Source of the DNA: Comamonadaceae bacterium
Lineage (GTDB): Bacteria; Pseudomonadota; Gammaproteobacteria; Burkholderiales; Burkholderiaceae_C
Length of the DNA: 64,000 bases
NCBI GenBank assembly: GCA_027488115.1
Contig: JAIYCG010000037.1
Span: 1 to 64,000 of the forward strand
Reading direction: 5' to 3'
The position numbers and the translations under genes are program-made. The notes beneath the pieces were generated by a model. That model worked only from the letters and a program-made list of their open reading frames with translations. It made no database searches and was not told the origin of the DNA. Below are positions 9,016-18,249 of the stretch, in pieces (within the stretch, counting starts at the first letter, position 1; each line of letters begins with the position of its first letter).

Positions 9016-10091
9016 GGACTTGGGCCTCGGTATATTTGACTCTCAAAATATTGCGCCCTGGCTCTGCGCAAGGCAACCAATATGACTGCACTTGCTGGCA
9101 ATGCCACCAACACACCCACAAACCCAAAAATTTGACCAAAGGCCAGCAAAGCAAAGATGACAGCCAATGGGTGCAAACCAATGCGTTCTCCCACCCACTT
9201 GGGAGAAAACCAAAAGCTCTCTAGCAATTGTCCAAGGCCAAATACGACGGCCACCATCAGAATAGCCTTGAGTGACGCAAATTGCAAAATTCCCGCTAAC
9301 AATGCCAACATCAAACCCAAACCAAATCCAAGATAAGGCACAAATACAGCCAAGCCAGTGAACACACCAATCGGAATGGCTAAATCGAGACCAAAGGCCA
9401 CGAGCCCCGCAGCGTAAAAGAACGACAAAGCCAACATGACCAGCAGTTGTCCTCGCAAATATTGCCCCAAAACGGCATCGCATTCACTCATGAAGCTGTC
9501 ATAGGCTGGGCGCCAAGCTAGGGGTACCCATTGGACGATCTGCAAGACCCAACGATCCCATTCGCTGAGCAAGTAAAAGAGAACCACGGGTATCAATATC
9601 ATGTTGCCAATTGCCGTGAGTGCAAAGTTCCCACCCAACTTCAGAGACGCCACAAGCGGGTCCACCCAGTCGTCTCGATTGGCACTTAAGTACTTAATCA
9701 ATTGCGCCTTGAGGCTTGCAACATCTAAACTAAGTTGGATACCAAACTTTGCCAACCAAGGATTGACATTGACGGCCAAGCGATCAAGCAAAGCAGGCAA
9801 CTGCTGTTGAAGCAACGGAATCTCACGGGTCAAAATGGGTACCAACAATAAGATGATGCCCAACACAGCAAACAAAGCGACGACCTCAACCAAAAGTACG
9901 CTGACCAATCGGGGAAACAAGCGAGGGCTCAGCTTCTGTAAATACCGCACCAAGGGATGCAGGGCATAGGCTAAAACAGCAGCAACTGCAAAAGGCACTA
10001 AAACAGGCCCTAGCACCCACAAAATCATGAGCAAAACAATTGCAACTGCGAGCCACATTGCAGGTCGTTTTGAACTTAGATTGAAGGGCAT
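9012..10091 (-). CDS. AI-2E/PerM-family membrane transporter
   Basis: Polytopic inner-membrane protein of the AI-2 exporter (PerM/TqsA-like) family; the substrate is not known. The 359-aa protein has a hydrophobic N-terminal hairpin (residues about 12-45), further segments in 65-90 and 155-180, and a C-terminal cluster from 215 to 345 with glycine-rich PYLGFGLGLML. It sits divergent from purM and upstream of hda, an arrangement also seen in other betaproteobacteria. Confidence 0.88.
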   Translation of the reverse strand: MPFNLSSKRPAMWLAVAIVLLMILWVLGPVLVPFAVAAVLAYALHPLVRYLQKLSPRLFPRLVSVLLVEVVALFAVLGIILLLVPILTREIPLLQQQLPALLDRLAVNVNPWLAKFGIQLSLDVASLKAQLIKYLSANRDDWVDPLVASLKLGGNFALTAIGNMILIPVVLFYLLSEWDRWVLQIVQWVPLAWRPAYDSFMSECDAVLGQYLRGQLLVMLALSFFYAAGLVAFGLDLAIPIGVFTGLAVFVPYLGFGLGLMLALLAGILQFASLKAILMVAVVFGLGQLLESFWFSPKWVGERIGLHPLAVIFALLAFGQIFGFVGVLVALPASAVILVALRRARAQYFESQIYRGPSP

Positions 10092-10222
10092 TGTGTTGGG
10101 CGGGTTTAAAACTAAATTGAAAGAAGGTTCAGGCTTTGGTCAGCACTTGTCCGGCAGACCTTAAAATATGTCCTGATTTTAGTCCCGCCCGCACTCTTTC
10201 CAACAATTTCCCCTTATTTCAC

Positions 10223-11254
10223 ATGAGCACACCTCCCCTTTCCTACAAAGACGCTGGCGTCGACATCGTTGCTGGTGATGCTTTGGTAGAACGCATCAAG
10301 CCATTGGCAAAGAAGACCCTGCGAGAAGGTGTGCTGGCTGGGATTGGTGGTTTTGGGGCGCTTTTTGAGGTGCCACAACGCTACAAACAGCCCGTTCTTG
10401 TCTCAGGCACCGATGGCGTGGGCACCAAATTGAAGCTGGCTTTTGAATGGAACATGCACAGCACGGTTGGCATTGATTTGGTGGCCATGAGTGTCAATGA
10501 TGTGCTGGTTCAAGGTGCTGAGCCCCTGTTCTTCTTGGACTACTTTGCGTGCGGCAAACTGGACGTCGAGACGGCTGCCGCTGTAGTTGGCGGAATCGCC
10601 AACGGTTGCGTCATGTCTGGCTGTGCCCTTATTGGCGGTGAAACTGCAGAAATGCCAGGCATGTACCCTGCTGGCGAATACGATCTGGCAGGATTTGCAG
10701 TGGGCGCTGTTGAAAAATCGAAGATTCTCACAGGCAAAGACGTGAAGCCAGGGGATGTGGTTTTGGGCCTAGGATCTAGTGGTGTTCACTCAAATGGTTT
10801 CAGCCTGGTGCGCAAATGCATTGAACGTGCTGCAGGAAATCTACCCGAAACACTGGATGGGCAAGCTTTCAAAGAAGCCATCATGGCGCCCACTCGACTC
10901 TACGTCAAGTCTGTGCTTCACGCGCTTTCCATTCACCCCATCAAAGCCCTTGCGCATATCACGGGCGGTGGTTTGCTTGAAAACATTCCGCGAGTGCTGC
11001 CCGAGGGCATGGCAGCTCATTTGGTGAAAGCCAGCTGGCCACAATCAGAATTATTTGCGTGGCTCCAAACAACCGCGGGCATTGATGACCTTGAAATGAA
11101 CCGCACCTTCAACAATGGCATCGGCATGGTCGTGGTCATTGATAACGCCCATGCGCAGGCATGTGCCGAAACTTTGCGCCAATCGGGCGAGAAGGTTTAT
11201 GAAATTGGCGTGATTGCAGAACAAAGCCATGGTGAACAGGTGGTGGTGACTTAA
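10223..11254 (+). CDS. purM: Phosphoribosylformylglycinamidine cyclo-ligase
   Basis: Makes aminoimidazole ribotide (AIR) from FGAM with ATP in purine synthesis. The 343-aa protein starting at the ATG at 10223 begins [15 protein letters not shown]. It contains the AIR-synthase blocks [40 protein letters not shown] and [14 protein letters not shown]. The reading frame continues 29 codons upstream, but that stretch is not family-like and lies in the divergent promoter region with the PerM-type gene. Confidence 0.97.
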   Translation: MSTPPLSYKDAGVDIVAGDALVERIKPLAKKTLREGVLAGIGGFGALFEVPQRYKQPVLVSGTDGVGTKLKLAFEWNMHSTVGIDLVAMSVNDVLVQGAEPLFFLDYFACGKLDVETAAAVVGGIANGCVMSGCALIGGETAEMPGMYPAGEYDLAGFAVGAVEKSKILTGKDVKPGDVVLGLGSSGVHSNGFSLVRKCIERAAGNLPETLDGQAFKEAIMAPTRLYVKSVLHALSIHPIKALAHITGGGLLENIPRVLPEGMAAHLVKASWPQSELFAWLQTTAGIDDLEMNRTFNNGIGMVVVIDNAHAQACAETLRQSGEKVYEIGVIAEQSHGEQVVVT

Positions 11255-11351
11255 GCACACCCACCACAAGCTCACACTCCAACAATTAACTTGCGCGCTG
11301 AAAAACAGTTCAGTGCATCAGTGCAGCAAATCACCAAAGCCAAGTGATGGC

Positions 11352-12194
11352 TTATTTTTCCAAACGGGTGAGTCGCTGTTTCACCACCATAGCATCTGCT
11401 GCATGAGGCGCCTCACAGAGGTACCTGTTTAAGTCTTCAATGGCCCGTTGTCTTTGACCTAATTCGAGCAGTGCCAAACCTCGGTCACGCACCTCATACA
11501 TTGCTTCAGGATTGAGAACGATCAAGCGATCTAGAACCAGCACGAGCCGGCTCCAATCTGCCTGACTGCTGAAAATCTCTTTGAGATTGCGCAGCATTCT
11601 GGTCAAGATGTCTCTAGGAAGAGCAGGCTGCAAAAAAAGACCCAGCGGCGTATCCATGTCGCCAGTGGCTCCCATGTGAGGGCGAAATGGCGCCAAGCGT
11701 TCTGCCAAGTTATCCAAACCTAGGGAATCGCCCGTGAGAGGGTCCATGACAATCAAGCCCTCAGGCATTGTCACTTTCACCAAAAAATGTCCTGGAAAAG
11801 AGACACCTTCAGCTTGCAAGCCTAGCGCCTGAGCCAGCTCTAACCAAATGATTGCGAGTGAAATTGGAATGCCTCTTCTGGACCTCAATACTTCGTTCAA
11901 GTAACTGTTTTCAGGTGCATAAAAATTGTTGGCATTGCTCGCAAAACCCAACTCTTTGTAAAAAAATTGATTCAACACCGAAAGTGTTTTGAGCGGGTCT
12001 GATTCAAATTTCAAGCGACGCTTCAAGCGAACCAACAGCGCATCAGCGGTGGCCAAAACATCTTGAATGTCCAACGCAGGCTCTTCATCTTGCGCAATGG
12101 AAGCGGCTGCTTCTAGCAAGGGGAAATTGGCGTCCGTTTCAACCAAACTTTTGAAATAACTGAGTGGTGTGACAGTGGTCAACTGAAGCTTCAT
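11352..12194 (-). CDS. SirB1-family protein (transglutaminase-like fold plus TPR)
   Basis: Function unknown. The 280-aa protein starting MKLQLTTVTPL matches the SirB1 family. A transglutaminase-like region contains NSYLNEVLRSRRGIPISLAI and FPGHFLVKV, and a short TPR-like C-terminus contains EVRDRGLALLELGQRQRAIED. The frame runs 21 codons upstream into the end of murJ; I chose the internal ATG at 12194, which leaves a 14-base gap from the murJ stop. The pair with murJ is recurrent in betaproteobacteria. Confidence 0.88.
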   Translation of the reverse strand: MKLQLTTVTPLSYFKSLVETDANFPLLEAAASIAQDEEPALDIQDVLATADALLVRLKRRLKFESDPLKTLSVLNQFFYKELGFASNANNFYAPENSYLNEVLRSRRGIPISLAIIWLELAQALGLQAEGVSFPGHFLVKVTMPEGLIVMDPLTGDSLGLDNLAERLAPFRPHMGATGDMDTPLGLFLQPALPRDILTRMLRNLKEIFSSQADWSRLVLVLDRLIVLNPEAMYEVRDRGLALLELGQRQRAIEDLNRYLCEAPHAADAMVVKQRLTRLEK

Positions 12195-12208
12195 TTGTTG
12201 CTGCCCTG

Positions 12209-13774
12209 TTAACGGCGTAAAAAGGATTGCAATCGCAAACCGCTGAGTCTCAAACAAGCAAAATACAAGACCGCTGAGCTTATGAGCACCAAGCCCATGG
12301 TGCCCAATCTACCCCATACCATTTTCCTCATTGCCAACCAATCGATTGAAAAACTGACCCAAGCCAAAAAGGCAGCCAATAACAAACTGGCAAGAAGAAC
12401 CCGCACGCCAAATAAGAGCCAGCCTGGCATAGGCTTGTAACTGCCTTTGCGAATTAAGCCAATCAATAACCAAGCTGCATTCAGCAATGCTCCCAAACCA
12501 ATTGACAAAGCCAGACCTGCATGGGCCAAATAAGGGACCAAGACAAGATTCATCGCTTGCGTAAAACACAACACTACGACGGCAATTTTCACAGGCGTTT
12601 TGATATCCTGACTTGCGTAATAACCAGGCGCCAACACCTTAATGGCCACAAGCCCCAACAAACCAACGCCATACCCCGTGAGCGCCAGCGTTGTTTGCTG
12701 AACGTCTCGGTCGGTAAAAGCGCCATAGTGATACAGAACAGACACCAAGGGTTGAGAAAAAACCAGGAGTGCAGTAGCACAAGGCAACGCTAACAGCACC
12801 ACCAAACGCAAGCCCCAATCGAGCATGGCCGCATATTCAGCTGTATCGCCTTTTGCTCTAGCTGCAGCCAACTGAGGCATCAAGACTGCGCCAAGCGCCA
12901 CACCCAGAATGGCCGTTGGGAACTCCATCAAGCGGTCTGCATAAGTTAACCAACTGACGCTGCCTGGCGCCAAATGCGATGCAATTTGTGTATTGATCAG
13001 CAAGGAAATCTGCGCCACCCCAACCCCCAGCAAAGCTGGCAGCATGAGGCTGGCAATTTGGCGTGAAGCAGGATCGGCAGCAGCCATTCGAATGGCTGAC
13101 CATGTCAGACCAATGCGGGGCAACAAACCTATTTGCAAAAGTGCAGGAATTTGAATGGACAATTGCATCATGCCGCCCAACATGACGCCAACGGGTAAAG
13201 CGTAAATAGCTTGGACCCCCTTTGACTGCAGCCATGGTGAAAGCAACCAAGCCGCACCGATCAGAGACAAATTTAACAAGACGGGGGTCGCAGCAGGAAC
13301 TGCAAATTTTTTCCATGTGTTCAAAATGCCAGCCGACAAGGCCACCATCGACATGAAGCCAATGTAGGGGAACATCCAACGCGTCATTTGAACAGCGGCC
13401 GCATAAGACTCGGGCTGCTGTTGGAGTCCGCTGGCCATGGCCCATACCAAAAAGGGGGCCGTCACAACGCCTGCAATGCTCAAAAGCAAGAGTGACCAAG
13501 CCAAAAGCGTTGCAACGTGGTCTATCGCCTTTTTCGTTGCCTCTTCCCCATTTTGCGCTTTGCTTGCGGCTAAGACAGGCACAAAAGCTTGGCTAAAGGC
13601 CCCCTCCGCAAAGAGACGTCGAAACAAATTAGGAATACGAAAGGCCACATTGAATGCGTCTGTGAGTGCGCTGGCGCCAAAAGCAGAGGCAATGAGCAAT
13701 TCCCTGACCAAACCCGTGATGCGGGAGGCCAGAGTCCAGAGGGAAACCGTTGATGCTGATTTAAGGAGGCTCAC
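12209..13774 (-). CDS. murJ: Lipid II flippase MurJ
   Basis: Moves the peptidoglycan precursor lipid II across the inner membrane. With the GTG start at 13774 the protein is 521 aa, the usual size, and begins with SLLKSASTVSLWTLASRITG, the conserved first helix. RIPNLFRRLFAEGAFSQAFVP is the MVF-family signature with its essential arginines. About 14 hydrophobic segments follow. The open frame continues 34 codons upstream without family similarity. It is divergent from rpsT. Confidence 0.95.
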   Translation of the reverse strand: MSLLKSASTVSLWTLASRITGLVRELLIASAFGASALTDAFNVAFRIPNLFRRLFAEGAFSQAFVPVLAASKAQNGEEATKKAIDHVATLLAWSLLLLSIAGVVTAPFLVWAMASGLQQQPESYAAAVQMTRWMFPYIGFMSMVALSAGILNTWKKFAVPAATPVLLNLSLIGAAWLLSPWLQSKGVQAIYALPVGVMLGGMMQLSIQIPALLQIGLLPRIGLTWSAIRMAAADPASRQIASLMLPALLGVGVAQISLLINTQIASHLAPGSVSWLTYADRLMEFPTAILGVALGAVLMPQLAAARAKGDTAEYAAMLDWGLRLVVLLALPCATALLVFSQPLVSVLYHYGAFTDRDVQQTTLALTGYGVGLLGLVAIKVLAPGYYASQDIKTPVKIAVVVLCFTQAMNLVLVPYLAHAGLALSIGLGALLNAAWLLIGLIRKGSYKPMPGWLLFGVRVLLASLLLAAFLAWVSFSIDWLAMRKMVWGRLGTMGLVLISSAVLYFACLRLSGLRLQSFLRR

Positions 13775-13836
13775 AAAGAGAGTGTAGCGACTGAATGGAG
13801 GGCTTGTCAGGGCCCTAGACCAAGCCGCAGTTTGGC

Positions 13837-13845
13837 TGATACAAT
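13837..13845 (+). promoter_or_regulatory. Candidate extended -10 promoter for rpsT
   Basis: TGATACAAT matches an extended -10 element (TG, one base, then TACAAT, one mismatch to TATAAT). It lies about 48 bases upstream of the rpsT start in the murJ/rpsT divergent gap. No good -35 is seen at 17-base spacing, as allowed for extended -10 promoters. Prediction by eye only. Confidence 0.4.
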
Positions 13846-13892
13846 AGCCGGCTTTGCTGACAACATCCTCAGACAACTAGGATATAAATTAA

Positions 13893-14189
13893 ATGGCTTC
13901 TGGAAAACCCAAGAAAAAGAACCCCCGCCTGGCATCAGGCCGGAAACGCGCACGTCAAGACGTGAAACTGAACGCAGCGAACACTTCACTGCGCTCCAAA
14001 TACCGCACCGCCGTGAAGAACGTTGAAAAAGCTGTTCTGGCTGGTGACAAAACCAAAGCAACTGAGTTGTTTGCAAAAATGCAAGCAGTTGTGGACACCG
14101 TTGCCGACAAAGGCATCTTCCACAAGAACAAAGCAGCTCGCGATAAGAGCCGCTTGTCAACCAAGGTGAAAGCCTTGGCCCTCGCCTGA
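13893..14189 (+). CDS. rpsT: 30S ribosomal protein S20
   Basis: Primary 16S rRNA-binding protein of the small subunit. The 98-aa product begins [22 protein letters not shown], is rich in lysine and alanine, and ends in a helical basic region [16 protein letters not shown]. Length is slightly above the E. coli protein (87 aa), as in other Burkholderiales. Monocistronic, facing the convergent DUF3579 gene, with an intrinsic terminator about 75 bases after the stop. Confidence 0.97.
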   Translation: MASGKPKKKNPRLASGRKRARQDVKLNAANTSLRSKYRTAVKNVEKAVLAGDKTKATELFAKMQAVVDTVADKGIFHKNKAARDKSRLSTKVKALALA

Positions 14190-14263
14190 TCAACTGATCA
14201 TCAGCCCGGCACCCATTAGGGTTGCCGCCGTTTGAATCGGGTGCGCTGTCAGCAAAGAAAAGC

Positions 14264-14290
14264 AAAAAGCCGTCTTAGGACGGCTTTTTT
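14264..14290. terminator. Intrinsic terminator after rpsT, overlapping the end of the DUF3579 gene
   Basis: AAAAAGCCGTC pairs with GACGGCTTTTT across the tetraloop TTAG, giving a GC-rich six-base core with A and T arms on both sides. It serves rpsT on the plus strand. The minus-strand DUF3579 gene stops at 14275, inside the hairpin, so the same element probably terminates both transcripts. Confidence 0.85.
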
Positions 14291-14592
14291 GTGGGCAATA
14301 AACACCCCTCAGACACTTGAAGTTGATTGTCTTTGGCAAAATTCATCAGAAAGTCCCAAGCCATGGGCTCGTATTCACGCAGGTCAGTGTGCACCACCAC
14401 ACATTTTGTGGTGCCCAGTGTTTGTGGAATACACCAAGGCGAATAACTCAGGTGACTGCCTGGTGTGGCGCCTCCGGGCCGAAATTGCCCCATGACACCA
14501 GCCAAACGTTCAGCCCAATCGCTAGGGCGGAATGTGCGGCCATCCAAGGTGACACCTTGAATCAGAACTTCTTTGGCGTTGTTTGAAACCAT
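14275..14592 (-). CDS. DUF3579 family protein
   Basis: Conserved betaproteobacterial protein of unknown function, 105 aa. Recognisable blocks are IQGVTLDGRTFRPSDWAERL, LSYSPWCIPQT, CVVVHTDLREYEPMAWDFLM and a short tail. No signal peptide, so probably cytoplasmic. The last codons and the stop lie inside the rpsT terminator hairpin. It is divergent from argD across a 165-base gap that contains a perfect 12-base palindrome. Confidence 0.88.
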   Translation of the reverse strand: MVSNNAKEVLIQGVTLDGRTFRPSDWAERLAGVMGQFRPGGATPGSHLSYSPWCIPQTLGTTKCVVVHTDLREYEPMAWDFLMNFAKDNQLQVSEGCLLPTKKPS

Positions 14593-14664
14593 CGATCAGA
14601 GGTTGTGAGAAAACATGGGCAGGCATCAGGGATCGCCTCAATGCTGCATTGCAGAAGAATTGTA

Positions 14665-14676
14665 TCTTATATAAGA
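14665..14676. promoter_or_regulatory. Operator-like palindrome between DUF3579 gene and argD
   Basis: TCTTATATAAGA is a perfect 12-base palindrome about 83 bases upstream of argD. Read on the minus strand, it sits in a 15-base string GTCTTATATAAGATA identical to the site upstream of the GntR-family gene at 23604. It could be a shared operator or an AT-rich -10 region; which is not decided by sequence. Confidence 0.45.
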
Positions 14677-14758
14677 CTTGAAGCTCAAATTCTGCCCCTA
14701 AAATCTCATTTCAGCGGCCCTCTTCGTTGGGCCGATTTCTTTTCTGAGGAGTTACCGC

Positions 14759-15964
14759 ATGTCCGCTTTCATTGAAGCCACTTCGCCGCACACCATGAAC
14801 ACCTATGGCCGCTTGCCCATTGCAATCAGCCATGGTCAAGGCTGCCGAGTTTGGGATGTCAATGGCAAAGTGTATTTAGACGCACTGGGCGGCATTGCCG
14901 TCAACACGCTCGGTCATAACCATCCCGAGTTGGTGCCAGCCCTGCAAGATCAACTGAGCAAAATCATTCACAGTTGCAACTACTACCACGTGCCCAACCA
15001 AGAAAAGTTGGCTGCCAAATTGGTTGAGTTGTCCGGTATGACCAATGTGTTTTTTTGCTGCACAGGCTTAGAGGCGAACGAGGCTGCGATCAAACTGGCA
15101 CGCAAGTTTGGACACGACAAAGGCATCGACAAACCTGTCATCGTGGTTTATGAAAAAGCCTTTCATGGCCGCAGCATTGCCACCTTGAGTGCCACGGGCA
15201 ATACCAAAATTCAGCAAGGATTTGGTCCCTTGGTTGAGGGCTTCTTGCGCGTTCCGGTCAATGACATCACGGCATTGAAGAAGGCTACTGAAAACAATCC
15301 CAATGTGGTGGCCGTATTTTTTGAAACCATCCAAGGCGAAGGTGGCGTGAATCCCATGCACATGGACTATTTGCGTGATGTCCGCGCCCTTTGTGATGAA
15401 AAAGATTGGCTCATGATGATTGACGAAGTTCAATGCGGCATGGGCAGAACTGGCAAGTGGTTTGCGCACCAATGGGCGGGTATCAAAGCAGACGTGATGC
15501 CATTGGCAAAGGGTTTGGGATCGGGCGTTCCCATTGCCGCTGTCGTTGCAGGCCCTAAAGCTGCCCATATTTTCCAACCAGGCAATCACGGCACTACTTT
15601 TGGTGGCAATCCTCTGGCCATGCGCGCTGGTGTTGAAACCATTCGCATCATGGAAAAAGATGGGCTGCTTGAGAATGCTGCCAAAGTTGGGGCGCACCTA
15701 AAAGCTCGCATAGAAACAGGGCTTGCAGGCGCGAGAGGCATCAAAGAAATTCGCGGCCAAGGCTTGATGCTTGGCATTGAGTTGGACAAGCCATGCGGCT
15801 CGCTCACATTGCGTGCCGCAGAAGCTGGCTTGCTCATCAGCGTCACAGCAGACAGTGTCATTCGCATGGTGCCGCCGCTCATCATGACCATGGCTGAAGC
15901 CGATGAAGTGGCTGATATTTTGTTGCCACTCATTCACACATTTCTGTCGGAGTCGTCCTCATGA
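14759..15964 (+). CDS. argD: Acetylornithine aminotransferase
   Basis: PLP-dependent transfer of an amino group from glutamate to N-acetylglutamate semialdehyde in arginine synthesis. The 401-aa class III aminotransferase has the phosphate-binding region around CCTGLEANEAAIKLAR, the FHGRSIATLSATGN block, DEVQCGMGRTGKWFA and the PLP lysine in PLAKGLGSGVPIAA. A GAGGAG ribosome-binding site precedes the ATG. The stop overlaps the argF start (ATGA). A role in other ornithine-type transaminations is possible, but the argF linkage supports argD. Confidence 0.94.
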   Translation: MSAFIEATSPHTMNTYGRLPIAISHGQGCRVWDVNGKVYLDALGGIAVNTLGHNHPELVPALQDQLSKIIHSCNYYHVPNQEKLAAKLVELSGMTNVFFCCTGLEANEAAIKLARKFGHDKGIDKPVIVVYEKAFHGRSIATLSATGNTKIQQGFGPLVEGFLRVPVNDITALKKATENNPNVVAVFFETIQGEGGVNPMHMDYLRDVRALCDEKDWLMMIDEVQCGMGRTGKWFAHQWAGIKADVMPLAKGLGSGVPIAAVVAGPKAAHIFQPGNHGTTFGGNPLAMRAGVETIRIMEKDGLLENAAKVGAHLKARIETGLAGARGIKEIRGQGLMLGIELDKPCGSLTLRAAEAGLLISVTADSVIRMVPPLIMTMAEADEVADILLPLIHTFLSESSS

Positions 15965-16896
15965 TCATCCATGCACCCACCCTGCCACCCCGGCATTACT
16001 TGCAGTTTACAGATTTAAGCGCTGAAGAATATGCGCAACTTTTCAAGCGTGCGTCCTTCATTAAAGCCAAGTTCAAGGCCTACGAAAAGTACCAGCCTCT
16101 GACAGATCGCACTTTGGCCATGATCTTTGAGAAAGCCTCTACACGAACCCGTGTGAGCTTCGAGGCGGGCATGTACCAAATGGGCGGCTCGGTCGTGCAC
16201 CTCACAACTGGCGACAGTCAACTGGGACGTGCAGAGCCCATCGAGGACAGCGCCAGAGTCATCAGTCGCATGGTCGATGTGGTCATGATTCGCACCTACG
16301 GGCAAGACAAGATTGAAAAGTTTGCAGAGCACTCTCGCGTCCCTGTGATCAATGGCTTGACCAATGAATTTCATCCATGCCAAATCTTGGCAGACATCTT
16401 CACCTACATCGAACACCGCGGCTCCATTCAAGGCAAAACCGTGGCTTGGGTGGGAGATGGCAACAACATGGCCAACACCTGGCTACAAGCTGCCGATTTG
16501 CTGGGCTTTAAGGTCAACCTCAGCACCCCCAGTGGCTACGAAGTTGACCCCACTGTTGTAGGCGTTCGAAGTGCTGCCAGCACACAGTTCTTCAAAGACC
16601 CCATGCAAGCGTGTGAAGGCGCTGATTTGGTCACCACCGATGTCTGGACCAGCATGGGCTATGAAGCAGAGAACGAAGCCCGAAAAAAAGCCTTTGCCGA
16701 TTGGTGTGTCGACGAGGACATGATGAAGGTGGCCAAGCCAGATGCGCTTTTCATGCATTGTCTACCCGCTCACCGAGGCGAAGAGGTCAGCGCAGAAGTC
16801 ATCGATGGGCCTCAATCGGTGGTGTGGGACGAAGCGGAAAACCGAATGCATGCGCAAAAGGCATTGATGGAATTTTTGCTGCTTGGAAAAGTCTGA
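15961..16896 (+). CDS. argF: Ornithine carbamoyltransferase
   Basis: Joins carbamoyl phosphate and ornithine to citrulline. The 311-aa protein has the carbamoyl-phosphate loop EKASTRTRVSFEAG (STRTR), HPCQILAD, DVWTSMGYE and the ornithine-binding FMHCLPAHRGEEV, all typical of the anabolic enzyme. It is translationally coupled to argD by a 4-base overlap. Downstream lies a hairpin without a U-tract, and then the convergent monooxygenase gene. Confidence 0.97.
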   Translation: MIIHAPTLPPRHYLQFTDLSAEEYAQLFKRASFIKAKFKAYEKYQPLTDRTLAMIFEKASTRTRVSFEAGMYQMGGSVVHLTTGDSQLGRAEPIEDSARVISRMVDVVMIRTYGQDKIEKFAEHSRVPVINGLTNEFHPCQILADIFTYIEHRGSIQGKTVAWVGDGNNMANTWLQAADLLGFKVNLSTPSGYEVDPTVVGVRSAASTQFFKDPMQACEGADLVTTDVWTSMGYEAENEARKKAFADWCVDEDMMKVAKPDALFMHCLPAHRGEEVSAEVIDGPQSVVWDEAENRMHAQKALMEFLLLGKV

Positions 16897-16922
16897 GCGA
16901 GGCTTCAACCTCTTCAACGTCT

Positions 16923-16946
16923 TCAGGGCTATTAGAAGCGCCCTGA
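16923..16946. terminator. Hairpin at the argF/monooxygenase convergent junction
   Basis: TCAGGGC pairs with GCCCTGA across a 10-base loop, and is followed by a weak CCCC/GGGG stem. No T-run follows on either strand, so it would be a weak or Rho-assisted terminator at best. Confidence 0.3.
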
Positions 16947-16953
16947 CCCCGCC

Positions 16954-18144
16954 TTAGGGGCCTGCATAAAGCCAAGGGATGTCCATCAAGGACTCACCCA
17001 TGAGTTTCATTGCCAAATTCCGAGCCCATCGCATTGGGCCTCGAAGGTGAAAGATCTGACCGTTGCGAATTGACCGTTGTTGCACTTTGGCGTTGCGGGC
17101 CCAACGTGCGTGCGCGTACATTTGCAAGCGTTCTGACATTGGCAAATCGAGCCTTTGCCAACAGTTGGCCAAAGCCGCAGCATCTTCGATGGCCATCCCT
17201 GCACCTTGGGCCAAGAACGGCTGCATCGGATGCGCAGCATCACCCAACAAAGCAATTCTTCCTTTCACCATGTCTTGGGGTCCCTGCAAAGGCGCACGAT
17301 CGCACAAGGGCCAAAGTCGCCAAGCGGGCACTGCGTCTAGGATGCCTTTTAAGTCTGAGTGAATAGGCCCCATGGCTGCCTCTAAGTCTTGTTGCTTGCC
17401 TGCGTGGTCCCAATCTTCTAAGTGAGGCGGCGTCTGTCCTTGAACGACCACCACCAAGTTTAAAAACTCACCCCATTTGACGGGGTACAAGACGGCATGA
17501 ACCCTCGGGCCTAACCAAACATTGACGTCTTGAAGGCGCAACTTTTCAGGCAAAGATTGCATGGGCACAAGGGCTCGATAGGCGAGCATGCCTGTGACCC
17601 TAGGCGCTGTGTAGGGCAGAACGAATTGGCGGGTTCTGCTCCAAAGACCATCTGCGCCCACCAAAGCAGAAGTCTGCGAAAGTTCAGTCAAACCGGCGGG
17701 TAAATTTGTGCCCCTCAACTGAACGCCATCCAAATTTTGTTGAACTGTCTGAACCTCTGAATGAAGGCTCAATTCAGCAAGACCAGAGTCTCTGATTTTT
17801 TGCAGCAACACGCGGTGCAAATCTGCTCGGTGAATGGTGAGGTAAGGTGCACCATACATGTCTAGGCTTCGATGTCCTAAACACAACGACCCAATGGTTT
17901 GCCCAGTTTGTGTGTCTTTCGCATCAAGCCTGCGCGGCGAAAAACCAAATGCCTTGAGGTCTTCAGCCAAACCCCACGCATGCAAAGTGCGCGTGACATT
18001 GGGGCCCATTTGAATACCCGCACCTGCTTCAGAAAAAATAGCAGCCCTCTCAAGAACCCGGGCACTTGCGCCAGCCTGGCCACATGCCAATGCCGCAGCC
18101 AGTCCACCAATTCCACCGCCCACAATAATCATCGAATTTTCCAC
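16954..18144 (-). CDS. FAD-dependent aromatic monooxygenase-like protein
   Basis: Class A flavoprotein hydroxylase, 396 aa, using FAD and NAD(P)H; the substrate is unknown. The N-terminal dinucleotide motif is IIVGGGIGGLAAALA (GxGxxG) and the FAD ribityl motif is ALLGDAAHPMQPFLAQGA near residue 300. GAGIQMGPN near residue 45 resembles salicylate and 3-hydroxybenzoate hydroxylases. Start at 18144; an ATG four codons later is possible. There are no neighbouring aromatic-degradation genes, so neither pathway nor substrate can be assigned. It could alternatively be UbiH-like. Confidence 0.85.
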   Translation of the reverse strand: MENSMIIVGGGIGGLAAALACGQAGASARVLERAAIFSEAGAGIQMGPNVTRTLHAWGLAEDLKAFGFSPRRLDAKDTQTGQTIGSLCLGHRSLDMYGAPYLTIHRADLHRVLLQKIRDSGLAELSLHSEVQTVQQNLDGVQLRGTNLPAGLTELSQTSALVGADGLWSRTRQFVLPYTAPRVTGMLAYRALVPMQSLPEKLRLQDVNVWLGPRVHAVLYPVKWGEFLNLVVVVQGQTPPHLEDWDHAGKQQDLEAAMGPIHSDLKGILDAVPAWRLWPLCDRAPLQGPQDMVKGRIALLGDAAHPMQPFLAQGAGMAIEDAAALANCWQRLDLPMSERLQMYAHARWARNAKVQQRSIRNGQIFHLRGPMRWARNLAMKLMGESLMDIPWLYAGP

Positions 18145-18191
18145 AAGCTCGATTTTGCAACGATCTCATTGCACAAAGTCTATGGACCATC

Positions 18192-18225
18192 AAAAAAGCC
18201 CAAAAGACCGAAATCTTTTGGGCTT
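18192..18225 (-). terminator. Intrinsic terminator of acnB
   Basis: On the minus strand a 12-base perfect stem (AAGCCCAAAAGA/TCTTTTGGGCTT) with loop TTTCGG is followed by a T-run. It lies about 25 bases after the acnB stop and is the clearest single-direction terminator in the window. Confidence 0.88.
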
Positions 18226-18249
18226 AGGCAAAGGACAGAAGGGGCAGTT

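Noticed and set aside
11255-11351. Terminator between purM and the SirB1-like gene
   Set aside because: Only a five-base stem (AGCCA/TGGCT) without a T-run; too weak to list.
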